From: CAYRHJ01 sp964424105
Lineage (GTDB): Bacteria > Planctomycetota > Phycisphaerae > UBA1845
Length of the DNA: 64,000 nucleotides
Direction of reading: 5' to 3'
Assembly: GCA_964424105.1 (NCBI GenBank)
Contig: CAYRHJ010000030.1
Location: 124,001-188,000 of the forward strand
Of the stretch, positions 26,536 to 35,953 are shown piece after piece. The notes under the pieces were generated by a model, which had not been told where the DNA came from, did not search any database, and saw only the letters and a list, made by a program, of their open reading frames with translations. The translations under genes were made by a program, and so were the position numbers. Numbering within the stretch: position 1 is the stretch's first letter; the number at the start of each line of letters is the position of its first letter.

Positions 26536-26682
26536 GTTTCGTGTTGACGTCGATCGCTTGGTCCGACCCGCGATGGCAATGATGCACGTTGATCGCCGTG
26601 TAGACGTTGATTGCCGGATTTTGCGAGTGCCGGCGTCCTCCCGCGCCGATATCGGCGGCTCGTTGAATACGGTGACCGCCGG

Positions 26683-27651
26683 TCATGATGGATGGTCAGT
26701 CGAAGCCGTTGGGGTTGCGTTGCGAGCGTATTCACGGACGGCGGCCACGTCGCGGGCGATTTGAGCGCGAAGCTCGTCGGCGTTGGGAAATGTACGCTGA
26801 TCGCGCAACCGCCTTCCGAACTCGACTCCGATTTCAAGATTCGAAAGGTTTACCTCGCAGTCGAGTAAATGGGCTTCGAACTTGCGCTGCGTGCCTTGAA
26901 ACGTTGGATTGACGCCGATGCTGATGGCCGATGGAAAACGCCGTTCGCGAATGCGTCCAAAGCCGGCGTACACACCGTCACCGGGAACGAGCTGTTGAAC
27001 ATGGTCGAGGTTGGCCGTTGGAAAGCCCAGCGTCGCACCCCGCCCCGCACCTCGACCCACGCGTCCCGTTACGGTGTAGCGACGTCCCAGGCACAGGGCT
27101 GCGCGATGGACTCGCCCCTCGACGATCAGGCGTCGAATCGCGGAACTGGAAACCGGGATGGACTCGTCGTCGTTGATCGACAAGGTAACGGGTTGAATGA
27201 TGCACGTCCGGAATCCGCACTTGTCACCCAAGGATTGCAACAGTTCGGGCGTCCCCGTCCGATTTCGACCGAATCGAAACGACGAACCCTCCACCACGTG
27301 GATGGGGCGCAGGTATTTCAAGATGCTGCCGACGAATGCCTCCGGTTCCATGCTGAGCAATTCCCTGGTGCTTTCCAGGACGATGGCCAACGCGGCGCCG
27401 GATGACCCGATGAGTTGCATCTTTTCAGCCGGCGTACACAGGCGGGCCGGTGCATGGTCAGGGCGAAGAATGGCGAGAGGATGCGGCTCGAAGGTCAGCA
27501 CGACCAGCGAAGCCCTTTCATTTTCGGCTAGCATGGCCGCCTGGGCGAGCACCTGCTGATGTCCGCGATGGAATCCATCGAAGTTGCCGATCGAGAGGAC
27601 CGACTTTGCGAGGGGTGCATTCAGATTTTCCCATCCCTTGACGACTTTCAT
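26683..27651 (-). CDS. ribF: Bifunctional riboflavin kinase / FMN adenylyltransferase
   Basis: A 322-residue cytoplasmic enzyme turning riboflavin into FMN and FAD. The N-terminal adenylyltransferase has SVLSIGNFDGFHRGHQQVL and VVLTFEPHPLAIL; SSSAIRRLIVEG closes it. The C-terminal kinase has GRGAGRGATLGFPTANLD, DGVYAGFG, AISIGVNPTFQG and EAHLLDCEVNLSN. Length is typical. The ATG at 27651 has GGTG at proper spacing; a second ATG two codons upstream is too close to it. Divergent from the glycosyltransferase gene. It supplies cofactor for the flavoproteins in this window. Confidence 0.95.
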   Translation of the reverse strand: MKVVKGWENLNAPLAKSVLSIGNFDGFHRGHQQVLAQAAMLAENERASLVVLTFEPHPLAILRPDHAPARLCTPAEKMQLIGSSGAALAIVLESTRELLSMEPEAFVGSILKYLRPIHVVEGSSFRFGRNRTGTPELLQSLGDKCGFRTCIIQPVTLSINDDESIPVSSSAIRRLIVEGRVHRAALCLGRRYTVTGRVGRGAGRGATLGFPTANLDHVQQLVPGDGVYAGFGRIRERRFPSAISIGVNPTFQGTQRKFEAHLLDCEVNLSNLEIGVEFGRRLRDQRTFPNADELRAQIARDVAAVREYARNATPTASTDHPS

Positions 27652-27789
27652 GAACATTCACCGCAAAAAAAGTTTGACCGACGTACGCGGGGCAGAATAG
27701 AAGCGTACTGGATATTTGCAGTTAACGGAACGACCTGACATGGGCATCATTCGTTGACAGCGGCCCCGGACGGGGTTGTGATAGATTCC

Positions 27790-28905
27790 ATGGCCACCGA
27801 GGAAAACGATCGATCACTGGCGTCACTGGTCAACGTTGCGATCTGCCTGGATCACGAAGTGATGTTGCGTCTTCGACCGGTAGTGCGTCATTTGTGTGTC
27901 GGATTGGTCGATCACGGCGCCAAGGTGCGGGTGATCACCGAGTCTGACGAGGCGTTCACCTTGTCCTCGTTCGGCCCCGTGCAACTGTTCGTGCACAAGC
28001 CGCTGAAATGGCTCTTTCGTCGATCTCGATTTCGGCGAATTTGCGAGTTTCTGTCCGAATCGCCGCCGACGGTGGTTTACGCGATCGGCAGCGCGTCTCA
28101 CCATCTCGGCGGATGGTTGGCAAACGCATTCGATTCCGACTTGATTGTCCAATTGACCTCATTTGCCGACTTGGTCGTTCTTGACTCGCCATCCACTGAA
28201 TCGCCGTCTCACATCGTGGCGGCCAGCGATCGATTGTTGAATGCTTTACACGTCCGATCGGGGGCAGTTACGGACCATTCCTCGTTGATTCGCCCAGGTG
28301 TTTTGCGGGGATCGGATCAATCCTGTTTCGACCGTCCCGATCGAACGCCGTGCATGGTGTGTACGACTGCATTGGAAGATTCGTGCAGAATCGATGTGTT
28401 GCTGGGGGCCTTGCGCGAAGTGCTCGACGCCGGGGTCGAAGCGTTGCTGTTTCTGGTCGGCACGGGAAACGCGGAAGCGTCCTTGCGGGCGCAGGCGCGT
28501 TCGCTGGACCTCTCGCGACACGTGACCTTCGGACGACCGTCGGCCCAACCCATCGACATCCTTCGCGGCTCGGATATTTTAATGATCCCACCGGGCGACT
28601 CGGCCATTTCCGCGCGACCGCTTCAAGCCATGGCCAATGGAACGGTGGTGGTTGGCTTTGATGGCTCGGCTGCCGATTACCTGCATGACGGTCGAACGGC
28701 GGTGGTGTGCAAGGAAGCGACGACCTCCGCGCTGGCTGCATCGATCGAATTGCTCTTGAAGAACCCAACACAGGCCAGGGAACTGGCTTCCAATGCGCGT
28801 GCCTACGTCAAGGAACATCACCCCATGAGCGCCATGGCCCAGAAAACCGCGGAGTTGTTTCGCCAGTTGGTCATGCGGCGGCATCCCATTCCCATGACCG
28901 GATAG
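27790..28905 (+). CDS. GT4-like glycosyltransferase
   Basis: A 371-residue GT-B-fold protein. The N-terminal half is variable; the C-terminal half holds FLVGTGNAEASLRAQARSL, HVTFGRPSAQPIDILRGSD, RPLQAMANGTVVVGFDGSAA and TSALAASIELLL, the donor-sugar part of family 4. The usual E-x7-E motif is weakened (SAISARPLQAMANG), so donor use may differ. No signal peptide. Start is uncertain: ATG at 27790 is preferred to TTG at 27754. A -35-like TTGACC at 27674 lies upstream. It runs into the dehydrogenase gene three bases after its stop, so the two are probably co-transcribed. Confidence 0.75.
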   Translation: MATEENDRSLASLVNVAICLDHEVMLRLRPVVRHLCVGLVDHGAKVRVITESDEAFTLSSFGPVQLFVHKPLKWLFRRSRFRRICEFLSESPPTVVYAIGSASHHLGGWLANAFDSDLIVQLTSFADLVVLDSPSTESPSHIVAASDRLLNALHVRSGAVTDHSSLIRPGVLRGSDQSCFDRPDRTPCMVCTTALEDSCRIDVLLGALREVLDAGVEALLFLVGTGNAEASLRAQARSLDLSRHVTFGRPSAQPIDILRGSDILMIPPGDSAISARPLQAMANGTVVVGFDGSAADYLHDGRTAVVCKEATTSALAASIELLLKNPTQARELASNARAYVKEHHPMSAMAQKTAELFRQLVMRRHPIPMTG

Positions 28906-28908
28906 GCA

Positions 28909-31794
28909 GTGATTCAGAACCCTGTCATGAAATTGTCCCATCCGCTGTTGGACGCTTTGGCGCCCAAAATTCAAGGCATCGCCCGATTCGATCGATTGGC
29001 CCGAACACTATTCGCAACGGATGCCAGCATTTACGAGATCATTCCAGCGGGTGTTGTCTGGCCCAAATGCACCGACGATGTGGTTTCGATCGTGCATGCG
29101 TGTCGTGAACACGCAGTGCCCATCGTTCCGCGTGGGGCGGGAACGGGCCTGACGGGTGGCTGCGTCGGACACGGCTTGGTGATCGACAGTTCGCGTTTTC
29201 TGACCGACATCCGTCAAATTGATGTCGCAAATCGCACGGTCCGGGTTCAGCCCGGGGTGGTTTTGGACGAACTGAATCGGCGACTCGCAGTGCACGGACT
29301 GCACTTTGCACCCGACGTTGCCACAGCCAATCGTGCGACGATCGGCGGGATGATTGCGAACAATTCCTGCGGGGCACGCTCCGTCCATTACGGGCGAACT
29401 GTGGATCACGTCGCGGAACTGACGGTCGTCCTATCCGACGGAAACGTGGTCACTTGGCCGGCGCCAATGGCTGAACAATCGCACGCGGTTTCGCATATCG
29501 AGTCGGAATTATTTCGCATTGCGATTGACCATCGTGAAGAAGTCGGAAGACGATTTCCGAAGTTAATGAGGCACAACGGCGGGTACGCGCTGGACCGAAT
29601 TTGCGACGATACGGGTCCGATCAATCCGGTCACGATCATATGTGGCAGCGAGGGCACGCTCTGTATGGTGGTCGAGGCGGTTTTGAAGTTGACGCCCCTG
29701 CCCAATCATACCGCAATGCTGATCGTTCACTTCGACGACTTGTTGGACGCACTTTCGTCCACATCGGCCATTCTAGCGCATCGACCCAGTGCCATTGAAC
29801 TGGTAGACAACATGATTTTGACGGCGGCATCCCAGTCGACTGCGAATGAAGCGTCGCATGCCTCGGTTGACCTTGCGGCCACTGCGGTGCTGCTGATCGA
29901 ACTGATCGACGAAGATGGTGCCGAACTGAATGACAGACTGCGGGCGTTGATGACCGATTTGGAGCAACAAGACATTGGCCGTGATCGGCGTCTGTTGACT
30001 GATGCACTTCATCAGCGGGCCGTATGGGGACTGCGTCGTCGCGGTCTGGGGCTGTTGATGTCCAGGCCGGGCGACGAGCAGTCGTATGCCTTCGTGGAGG
30101 ACACTGCGGTCGATCCGTCTCGATTGCGTGAATACATCGCGAGATTTCGGGATATTCTGGCTGCCGAGGGCATTCGGCAAGCGGGCTACTACGCGCACGC
30201 CAGTGTCGGGGTCATTCATGTGCGACCCGTATTGAATCTTAAGACTGCGGCCGGTGTGGCCAATATGCGGCGCATTGCCGACTGTGTCAGCAGTTTGGCC
30301 ATGGAATTCGGCGGGGCCATGACGGGCGAACACGGCGACGGATTGCTGCGCTCGTGTTGGCTCGAAAAAATGTACGGTCCACAACTGCTGAAAGCATTTC
30401 GCGACGTCAAGCATGCGTTCGATCCAGTGAACTTGTTCAACCCCGGAAAAATCGTCGATCCACTACCCATGACGGAAAACCTTCGATATGGACCGCAATA
30501 CACGTCGAGTTCCGTCAAGACGCACCTCGACTTTTCAACCCACGGCGGGCCCGCGGGTTTGGCGGAAATGTGCAGCGGCGTTGGGGAATGCAGAAAACGT
30601 CTGACCGGGACGATGTGTCCGTCTTACATGGCCACCGGAGACGAGATGCACACCACGCGCGCCCGAGCCAACGCCTTGCGGGTGGCGATGTCCAACCGCG
30701 GGATGCTTCAAGGCCTAACCGACGATGCCATCGACGAGGCCATGGATTTGTGCCTTTCATGCAAGGCCTGCAAGTCGGAATGCCCCACCGGCGTGGACAT
30801 GGCCCGCCTGAAATCGGAATGGCTTTCCATGCGAAACATGCGCGACGGCGTGCCCGCTCGTGCTAGATTCGTGGCCGACGCGCCCCGATGGGCCAGGCGC
30901 GGGCAGAAATTTTCACGACTCGCGAATCGCCTGTCACAGTCCAGTTGGCTCAAAAGGTGGCTGGAGCGTCGATTCGGCTTCGACCGGCGCGTGAATCTTG
31001 TTCCATTGGCCGGCGAGTCCTTTCGTGACTGGTATCGCAAACATCGAATGACGAATCCGGCGAAACCTGACAATCGTCCACGAGTGGTTTACTTCGTTGA
31101 CACGTGGACCAACTACTTCGAACCACACATCGGCCTGGCTGCGGTCAGGGTTTTGGAATCCGCCGGCTTTCGTGTAATCGTTCCATCGACGGAATGCTGC
31201 GGACGGACATTGATCAGCAACGGTCTGTTGATGGAGGCTCGACATTTGGCGGAAGTCAACGTCGAGCGTCTGGCGCCGCTGGCCCACGAAGGAGTCCCGA
31301 TCGTGGGAACGGAGCCGAGTTGCATCTTCACCCTGGTTGACGAATATCCACAGTTGGTGCGGTCCGCGGATGCTCGCAGTGTGGCCGACCGCGCACAACC
31401 TATTGAATCGTTTCTGGCGATGCTGGCTCGCAACGATCGGTCCTTTCTGCGACATCGATCCATTGATGCGAAACGAGTGCTGTATCATGGACACTGCCAT
31501 CAGAAGGCCCTATTGGGAAACGCAATGGTGGGTGAATGGATGCGGGGAATCCCCGAACTCGAATTTCTGGAAATCGACAGCGGCTGCTGCGGCATGGCCG
31601 GTTCATTCGGTATGGAGCGGGACCACTACGACGTTGGCCGGGCGATCGGCGAAGAACGGCTGTTTCCCGCGATTCGAGACGCGCATGGGGCCACGATCGC
31701 CGCATCCGGTTTCAGTTGCCGACATCAGATTGAACACCACACCGGCGTGCGGGCCTTGCATCCCATAGAAATACTGGCCCAATCGCTCGTCTGA
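28909..31794 (+). CDS. FAD-linked oxidase / Fe-S oxidoreductase fusion (YdiJ/D-2-hydroxyacid dehydrogenase type)
   Basis: A 961-residue flavoprotein. Residues about 30-210 are the FAD-binding PCMH domain (VPRGAGTGLTGGCVG, NNSCGARSVHYGRTVDHV). Residues about 220-510 are the FAD-oxidase C domain, with TGEHGDGLLRSCWLEKMYG. Next come two cysteine clusters (CSGVGECRKRLTGTMCPSY and CLSCKACKSECPTGVDMARL) for Fe-S binding. Two CCG-type motifs follow (ECCGRTLISNG; HGHCHQKALLG with CCGMAGSFGMER). The fused order is that of YdiJ, a D-2-hydroxyglutarate/D-lactate-type dehydrogenase passing electrons to quinones. Substrate specificity cannot be assigned here. The start is GTG at 28909, with ATG at 28927 as alternative. 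Directly downstream of the GT4 gene. Confidence 0.88.
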   Translation: MIQNPVMKLSHPLLDALAPKIQGIARFDRLARTLFATDASIYEIIPAGVVWPKCTDDVVSIVHACREHAVPIVPRGAGTGLTGGCVGHGLVIDSSRFLTDIRQIDVANRTVRVQPGVVLDELNRRLAVHGLHFAPDVATANRATIGGMIANNSCGARSVHYGRTVDHVAELTVVLSDGNVVTWPAPMAEQSHAVSHIESELFRIAIDHREEVGRRFPKLMRHNGGYALDRICDDTGPINPVTIICGSEGTLCMVVEAVLKLTPLPNHTAMLIVHFDDLLDALSSTSAILAHRPSAIELVDNMILTAASQSTANEASHASVDLAATAVLLIELIDEDGAELNDRLRALMTDLEQQDIGRDRRLLTDALHQRAVWGLRRRGLGLLMSRPGDEQSYAFVEDTAVDPSRLREYIARFRDILAAEGIRQAGYYAHASVGVIHVRPVLNLKTAAGVANMRRIADCVSSLAMEFGGAMTGEHGDGLLRSCWLEKMYGPQLLKAFRDVKHAFDPVNLFNPGKIVDPLPMTENLRYGPQYTSSSVKTHLDFSTHGGPAGLAEMCSGVGECRKRLTGTMCPSYMATGDEMHTTRARANALRVAMSNRGMLQGLTDDAIDEAMDLCLSCKACKSECPTGVDMARLKSEWLSMRNMRDGVPARARFVADAPRWARRGQKFSRLANRLSQSSWLKRWLERRFGFDRRVNLVPLAGESFRDWYRKHRMTNPAKPDNRPRVVYFVDTWTNYFEPHIGLAAVRVLESAGFRVIVPSTECCGRTLISNGLLMEARHLAEVNVERLAPLAHEGVPIVGTEPSCIFTLVDEYPQLVRSADARSVADRAQPIESFLAMLARNDRSFLRHRSIDAKRVLYHGHCHQKALLGNAMVGEWMRGIPELEFLEIDSGCCGMAGSFGMERDHYDVGRAIGEERLFPAIRDAHGATIAASGFSCRHQIEHHTGVRALHPIEILAQSLV

Positions 31795-31816
31795 CACGTC
31801 CGATGTGTCTGACTAA

Positions 31817-31915
31817 CCTGACACGACTGACAGGCCTAACACGACTGACGAGCCTAACACGACTGACGAGCCTGACACGACTGACGAGCCTGACACAACT
31901 GACGAGCCTGACACA
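31817..31915. repeat. Tandem array of 18-base units
   Basis: Five head-to-tail copies of CCTGACACGACTGACGAG, with one or two changes each, run from 31817 to 31906 and are followed by a degraded sixth. Direct repeats have no spacers, so this is not a CRISPR. It fills the gap between the convergent dehydrogenase and tricorn genes. Confidence 0.85.
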
Positions 31916-31975
31916 TGCGACACGTCAGACACTCAGTGAACGGAAGGCCATCCATTTCCATTCGTGATGATTCGA

Positions 31976-34900
31976 TTACTTGTCCGCATCACGAATTCCC
32001 ATGCCGCGGCGATCGGGGTACGCGGGCCTGCGAGGCGGGGTGTAGGGGTTGGCGGCCAACTCCTTTTGCAGGTGCTTGATGGCTTCGTCCAATTGCGGGT
32101 CACCGCCGTCGATCATCAGCGCCGGATCGTCAACCACTTCAATGTCAGGATCCACGCCGTGACCCTCAATGCCCCATGTTCCATCGGTCTCGTAAAAGGC
32201 AAACGTCGGCGCGGTGATTCGCTCTCCGTCAATCAGCAGCGGGTTCCCCGAAATGCCCACCAGACCGCCCCACGTCCGCATCCCGATCAACTTTCCCAGG
32301 CCACTCTGTCGAAAATAGTATGGAAAGCAATCGCCCCCGGAACCGGCCAACCCATTGATCAGCATACACTTGGGGCCTTGGTGCGCATCCGGCGGCCAAG
32401 GCCAATCGTGACCGTCTCGTCGGGCCCAGAAATTCGTCGCGGGGCGATTCAACAATTCAATGAAACGCGTAGGAATCTGACCGCCGCCGTTCCAGCGCTC
32501 GTCGATGATCAGGGCTTGCTTTTGGACCTGACCATAGAACTGCCGAAACAACTCGTTTTGCCCTTGGACGCCTGTGTTAGGCACATAGATATAGCCGATT
32601 CGTCCGTCGGACTCCCGGTCCACGTGTGCTCGCTTCTCTTCGATCCAGGCGCGAAATCGCAGATCCTCCTCGTTCGGCAATAATTTGACCACGACATCGC
32701 GAGCGGCTTCGTCTTTTATGGGAACGCTGCTGACCGTCAACGTCACGGTCTCGCCGGCCAATCCCACAAACGCCGCCCACACATCCCGCGACGTGTCGAT
32801 AGGTAAACCATTGACGGCGAGCAGGTAATCACCCGACTTGACATTGATGCCCGGCTGGCTCAGCGGGCCTCGGGCGTCCACGTCCCACGGGGCGCCCTGG
32901 TAAATCCGCGTGATGCGATAGACTCCTTCTTGCAGCTCGAAATCCGCGCCCAGCATTCCCACGGCTACCCGCGGACCCACCTCCGTATCGCCGCCGCCGC
33001 GTACGTAGGCATGTCCGACGTTCAGCTCGGCAAACATTTCGCCGAGGATGTAGCTCAAGTCCTCTCTTGACGTGCAGTCGTCCAGCATGGGCGCGTATTG
33101 CAAGCGCACCGCATCCCAATCGACGCCGTGCATATTGGGGTCATAGAAGTAATCGCGCATGACCCTCCACGCCTCCGAAAACATCTGACGCCATTCTTCG
33201 CGAGGATCTATGACCGCCGACAAACCTGACAAGGAAAGCGTGTCTTCCAGCTTTTGATCCTTGGCCGCGTCCACCACCGCGTACTTGCCGTCTTTCCTGA
33301 CGAGAATCTTCTTTCCGTTCGCCGACATCGCAAACGAGCCGACCTTCTCAAAAACGGTATGTTCCTCTTTCTTGTCATCGGTCAGATCAAATATCTTGAT
33401 CGACGAATCGCGGCCAGAACCTCGCGGCGCTCCGCGAACGTACACGAGCTTGCCTTCATGGTTCACGGCCAGATTTGAAAACGTTCCGTGATCCACCGGC
33501 AGCAGAATCGCTCGTTGTTCGAATCCCTCCAGCTCGATCTTGACCGGCTTGATTTCATCCTCGCCTTTTTTGTCCTCGTCATCTTTGTCGGCCGAATCAT
33601 CTTCACCATCGTCATCGTTCTTCTCCTGCGCATCATCCTCGCCCGAATCGGCTCCGTTCTTGTCCTCCTTGCCTTCCTTGTCCTCTTCGTCCTCCTCTTC
33701 GTCCTCCTCTTCGTCATCACCCCACTTTTCTTCGTCACTCTTCGGCGCCCAGGGATGCTCTACATCCGCGCGAAGGGGGACAATAATCAATTGATCGGTG
33801 TCGGCGTAAACGAACGTCGTACCAACGTCTTCGTAGGTCGGAGATTCGAATCGTCGTTGGCTGGCGAAAAACAGATAATCACCCTTCCGGTCGAACGTGG
33901 GCCAGGAGTCGTTAAACATGCCCGCCGTCACCTGGTGCGTTTGATTGTCGCCGTGATGGTAAATCCAAATCGATGAAACGCGGTTTTCACCGCCCTTGGT
34001 ATAGGTCAACCAATTGGAATCCGACGACCAATTCAATCTCGGCGTTGACGCCCACGGTTCACGGTCGATCTCGCGCGTCGCTCCCGCATCCACGTCATGC
34101 ACGTGAATCCCGCCGGCCTTGTCCGTAAACGCGATCAACTTGGAATCGGGTGACCATGTTGGCGCGTAACGATGACTACCACCGTCGCGAGTCAACGATC
34201 GCGATTCACCTTGGCCGTCGGACTGCCGCAGGTTCAGCTCATATTCTCCTGTTGCGTCGGAAAAAAAGGCGACCCATTGGCCATCCGGACTCCAAGCCGG
34301 GTAGCGCTCCGCTATGCCGCTTGTGCGGGTCAGATTTCGAGCAGACCCCTTCTTGGCTGGGACGGTCCAGATGTCGCCGCGAGCCTCAAACACTGCCCGC
34401 TTGCCGGTGGATGAAATGTCCCATCCGGTGATGAATTCAGAAGTGTCCACGCGCTGCGGTCGAATGCGTGGGCGGTCGCCCGGAATCGTCACCATGACCG
34501 TGCGAATCTCACCGTTGGAAAGGTTCAACACATTCAGATCGGGGCCACGTTGAAAAATAATCTCTCCGTTGCCATCGGCGCCGGGTCCCATGGCCGGCCA
34601 TTTGATGTCAAAATCGCGGACGTTTGTGATCTGCCGCCTATTTCCTGTAGCCGTATCATACGACCAGATGTTCAGGCGATGCCCCTCGCCCGCGTCGGAA
34701 AGGTAGTAAACGGTGTTCCCGTGCCACATGGGCTGCGTATCGGTCCCCTCCCAATCGGTCATTTGCTTTGACGAATGGTCTCGCAGGTTGAATAGCCAGA
34801 TGTCCGTAGCCATCCCCCCACGATATCGCTTCCAGGTTCGATGATCGCGAGAATGCGGCGTGTACGCCAACCATTGCCCATCGGGCGAAATGGCTCCATT

Positions 34901-35446
34901 GGCTCCATAGGGAACCGGCAACCGTGTGGGCATGCCTCCTTCAGCGGAAACCGTAAACAACTGCGTCTGCCGACTCAGTCCAGCCAATCCGTTTGTATAG
35001 AACAACAGCCTTCCGTCGCTCGTCCAGTCGCAGAGTATTTCATCAGCCGGGTGGTGGGTGATACGCTTGGGCACGCCGCCGCCAACCGGCATGGAATACA
35101 GGTCACGATTGCCGTCATAGTTGGCGCCAAACGCGACGGTCTGTCCGTCGGGACTGAACCTCGGAAACATCTCCTGCTCCGGTGCCCCAGCCAGCGGATG
35201 CGCCATCCCCCCTTCCCGTGGTGCAAGCCATACATTGTTCGCATAAACAAAGGCGATGTGCGTTGCGCTGACGTCCGGATAGCGAAGCATTCCCGCGTGG
35301 GGTTGACGCTCGCCAGCCAACCCCGGTTCCGAATCCACTGTCCGTGGTACCGCAACCGCTTCCGTCATCTTCCGCTCGGTTTGGGCACACGCGCTCAATG
35401 GTAAAATCGTCATGCCCAAGCTGCACAAGGTTCGAATCGACACCAC
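31976..35446 (-). CDS. Tricorn-like serine protease, predicted lipoprotein
   Basis: A 1156-residue protease. The N-terminus ends in a lipobox (ILPLSAC), implying export and lipid anchoring. Two beta-propellers follow (six- and seven-bladed type; repeated FSPDGQTVAF, ISPDGQWLAY, WSPDGQWVAF, WSPDSKLIAF). The C1 helical domain has the catalytic His in LNVGHAYVRGG, then a PDZ-like domain (GDYLLAVNGLPID). C2 has the nucleophile Ser in GLAGSGGDCFPYYF and the Glu in GIEGHGVDPDIEV. About residues 575-640 form a strongly acidic insert (DDEEEDEEEDEEDKEG onward) absent from archaeal tricorn but seen in bacterial relatives. GTG start at 35446, seven bases after GGAGG. Likely degrades peptides at the cell envelope. 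Confidence 0.9.
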   Translation of the reverse strand: MVSIRTLCSLGMTILPLSACAQTERKMTEAVAVPRTVDSEPGLAGERQPHAGMLRYPDVSATHIAFVYANNVWLAPREGGMAHPLAGAPEQEMFPRFSPDGQTVAFGANYDGNRDLYSMPVGGGVPKRITHHPADEILCDWTSDGRLLFYTNGLAGLSRQTQLFTVSAEGGMPTRLPVPYGANGAISPDGQWLAYTPHSRDHRTWKRYRGGMATDIWLFNLRDHSSKQMTDWEGTDTQPMWHGNTVYYLSDAGEGHRLNIWSYDTATGNRRQITNVRDFDIKWPAMGPGADGNGEIIFQRGPDLNVLNLSNGEIRTVMVTIPGDRPRIRPQRVDTSEFITGWDISSTGKRAVFEARGDIWTVPAKKGSARNLTRTSGIAERYPAWSPDGQWVAFFSDATGEYELNLRQSDGQGESRSLTRDGGSHRYAPTWSPDSKLIAFTDKAGGIHVHDVDAGATREIDREPWASTPRLNWSSDSNWLTYTKGGENRVSSIWIYHHGDNQTHQVTAGMFNDSWPTFDRKGDYLFFASQRRFESPTYEDVGTTFVYADTDQLIIVPLRADVEHPWAPKSDEEKWGDDEEEDEEEDEEDKEGKEDKNGADSGEDDAQEKNDDDGEDDSADKDDEDKKGEDEIKPVKIELEGFEQRAILLPVDHGTFSNLAVNHEGKLVYVRGAPRGSGRDSSIKIFDLTDDKKEEHTVFEKVGSFAMSANGKKILVRKDGKYAVVDAAKDQKLEDTLSLSGLSAVIDPREEWRQMFSEAWRVMRDYFYDPNMHGVDWDAVRLQYAPMLDDCTSREDLSYILGEMFAELNVGHAYVRGGGDTEVGPRVAVGMLGADFELQEGVYRITRIYQGAPWDVDARGPLSQPGINVKSGDYLLAVNGLPIDTSRDVWAAFVGLAGETVTLTVSSVPIKDEAARDVVVKLLPNEEDLRFRAWIEEKRAHVDRESDGRIGYIYVPNTGVQGQNELFRQFYGQVQKQALIIDERWNGGGQIPTRFIELLNRPATNFWARRDGHDWPWPPDAHQGPKCMLINGLAGSGGDCFPYYFRQSGLGKLIGMRTWGGLVGISGNPLLIDGERITAPTFAFYETDGTWGIEGHGVDPDIEVVDDPALMIDGGDPQLDEAIKHLQKELAANPYTPPRRPAYPDRRGMGIRDADK

Positions 35447-35658
35447 ACCTACCTCCTAGCCCGCGGGAAAAATCCGACCCCGTCGGTCCGCCGCTCCGCA
35501 CGGCAGCCGGGGATGGATGACCCACCCAACATAACCCGTTTCCGCCGATGCGGCAAAGTCCACCAGCCAATACGAGACATCTGCCATGACGAGCAAGGTC
35601 GTCGGCCTCCATTCGGGCGGAATGGGTTTCAACCGCCACGTCCCCCCGCCGCCTAACA

Positions 35659-35829
35659 GAGCCGCGACCGTCAGGGAGCGGTCTTCTCTTCTAACGAAAT
35701 CCGCATGGGTGCCCCATCCATCGCGCCGCGATGGGTGGGGTCGGGATGATCGCCGTTGGGAATCTCCAACACGCAAACCAACACTGGGTTCATCATCGCT
35801 AACCCGCCCTTTGCTTCGCAAAGGATGGG
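35659..35829. repeat. Three different palindromic repeats in one spacer
   Basis: The CCGTCAGG-core form of the fixed-end element (35659-35681) is followed by CCCCATCCATCGCG/CGCGATGGGTGGGG (35712-35740) and a GCCCTTTGC-TTC-GCAAAGG hairpin embedded in CCC...GGG (35803-35829). The spacer from 35447 to 35953 otherwise shows no gene; the promoter of the kinase-like gene must lie near its right end. Confidence 0.8.
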
Positions 35830-35953
35830 CCACCCGCCACCCGGCCGCGAGCAAAACTTGCCATTCCGCATTTCAAACATGGTATTGGATGGGTCTGGTC
35901 ATGCTCGTATAATCCCGACCGAGTGGACCGAACGCGTCAGTCTCGATGTGATC

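Noticed and set aside
27754..27789. TTG start of the GT4 gene
   Set aside because: No ribosome binding site; the ATG at 27790 is simpler, though not proven.
31817..31915. Possible CRISPR array
   Set aside because: Units follow each other with no spacers and are only 18 bases; no cas genes.
33488..33976. Hydrophobic open frame opposite the tricorn acidic insert
   Set aside because: Leu/Val/Phe runs are the complement of GAG/GAC codons in the acidic insert, so it is a shadow.
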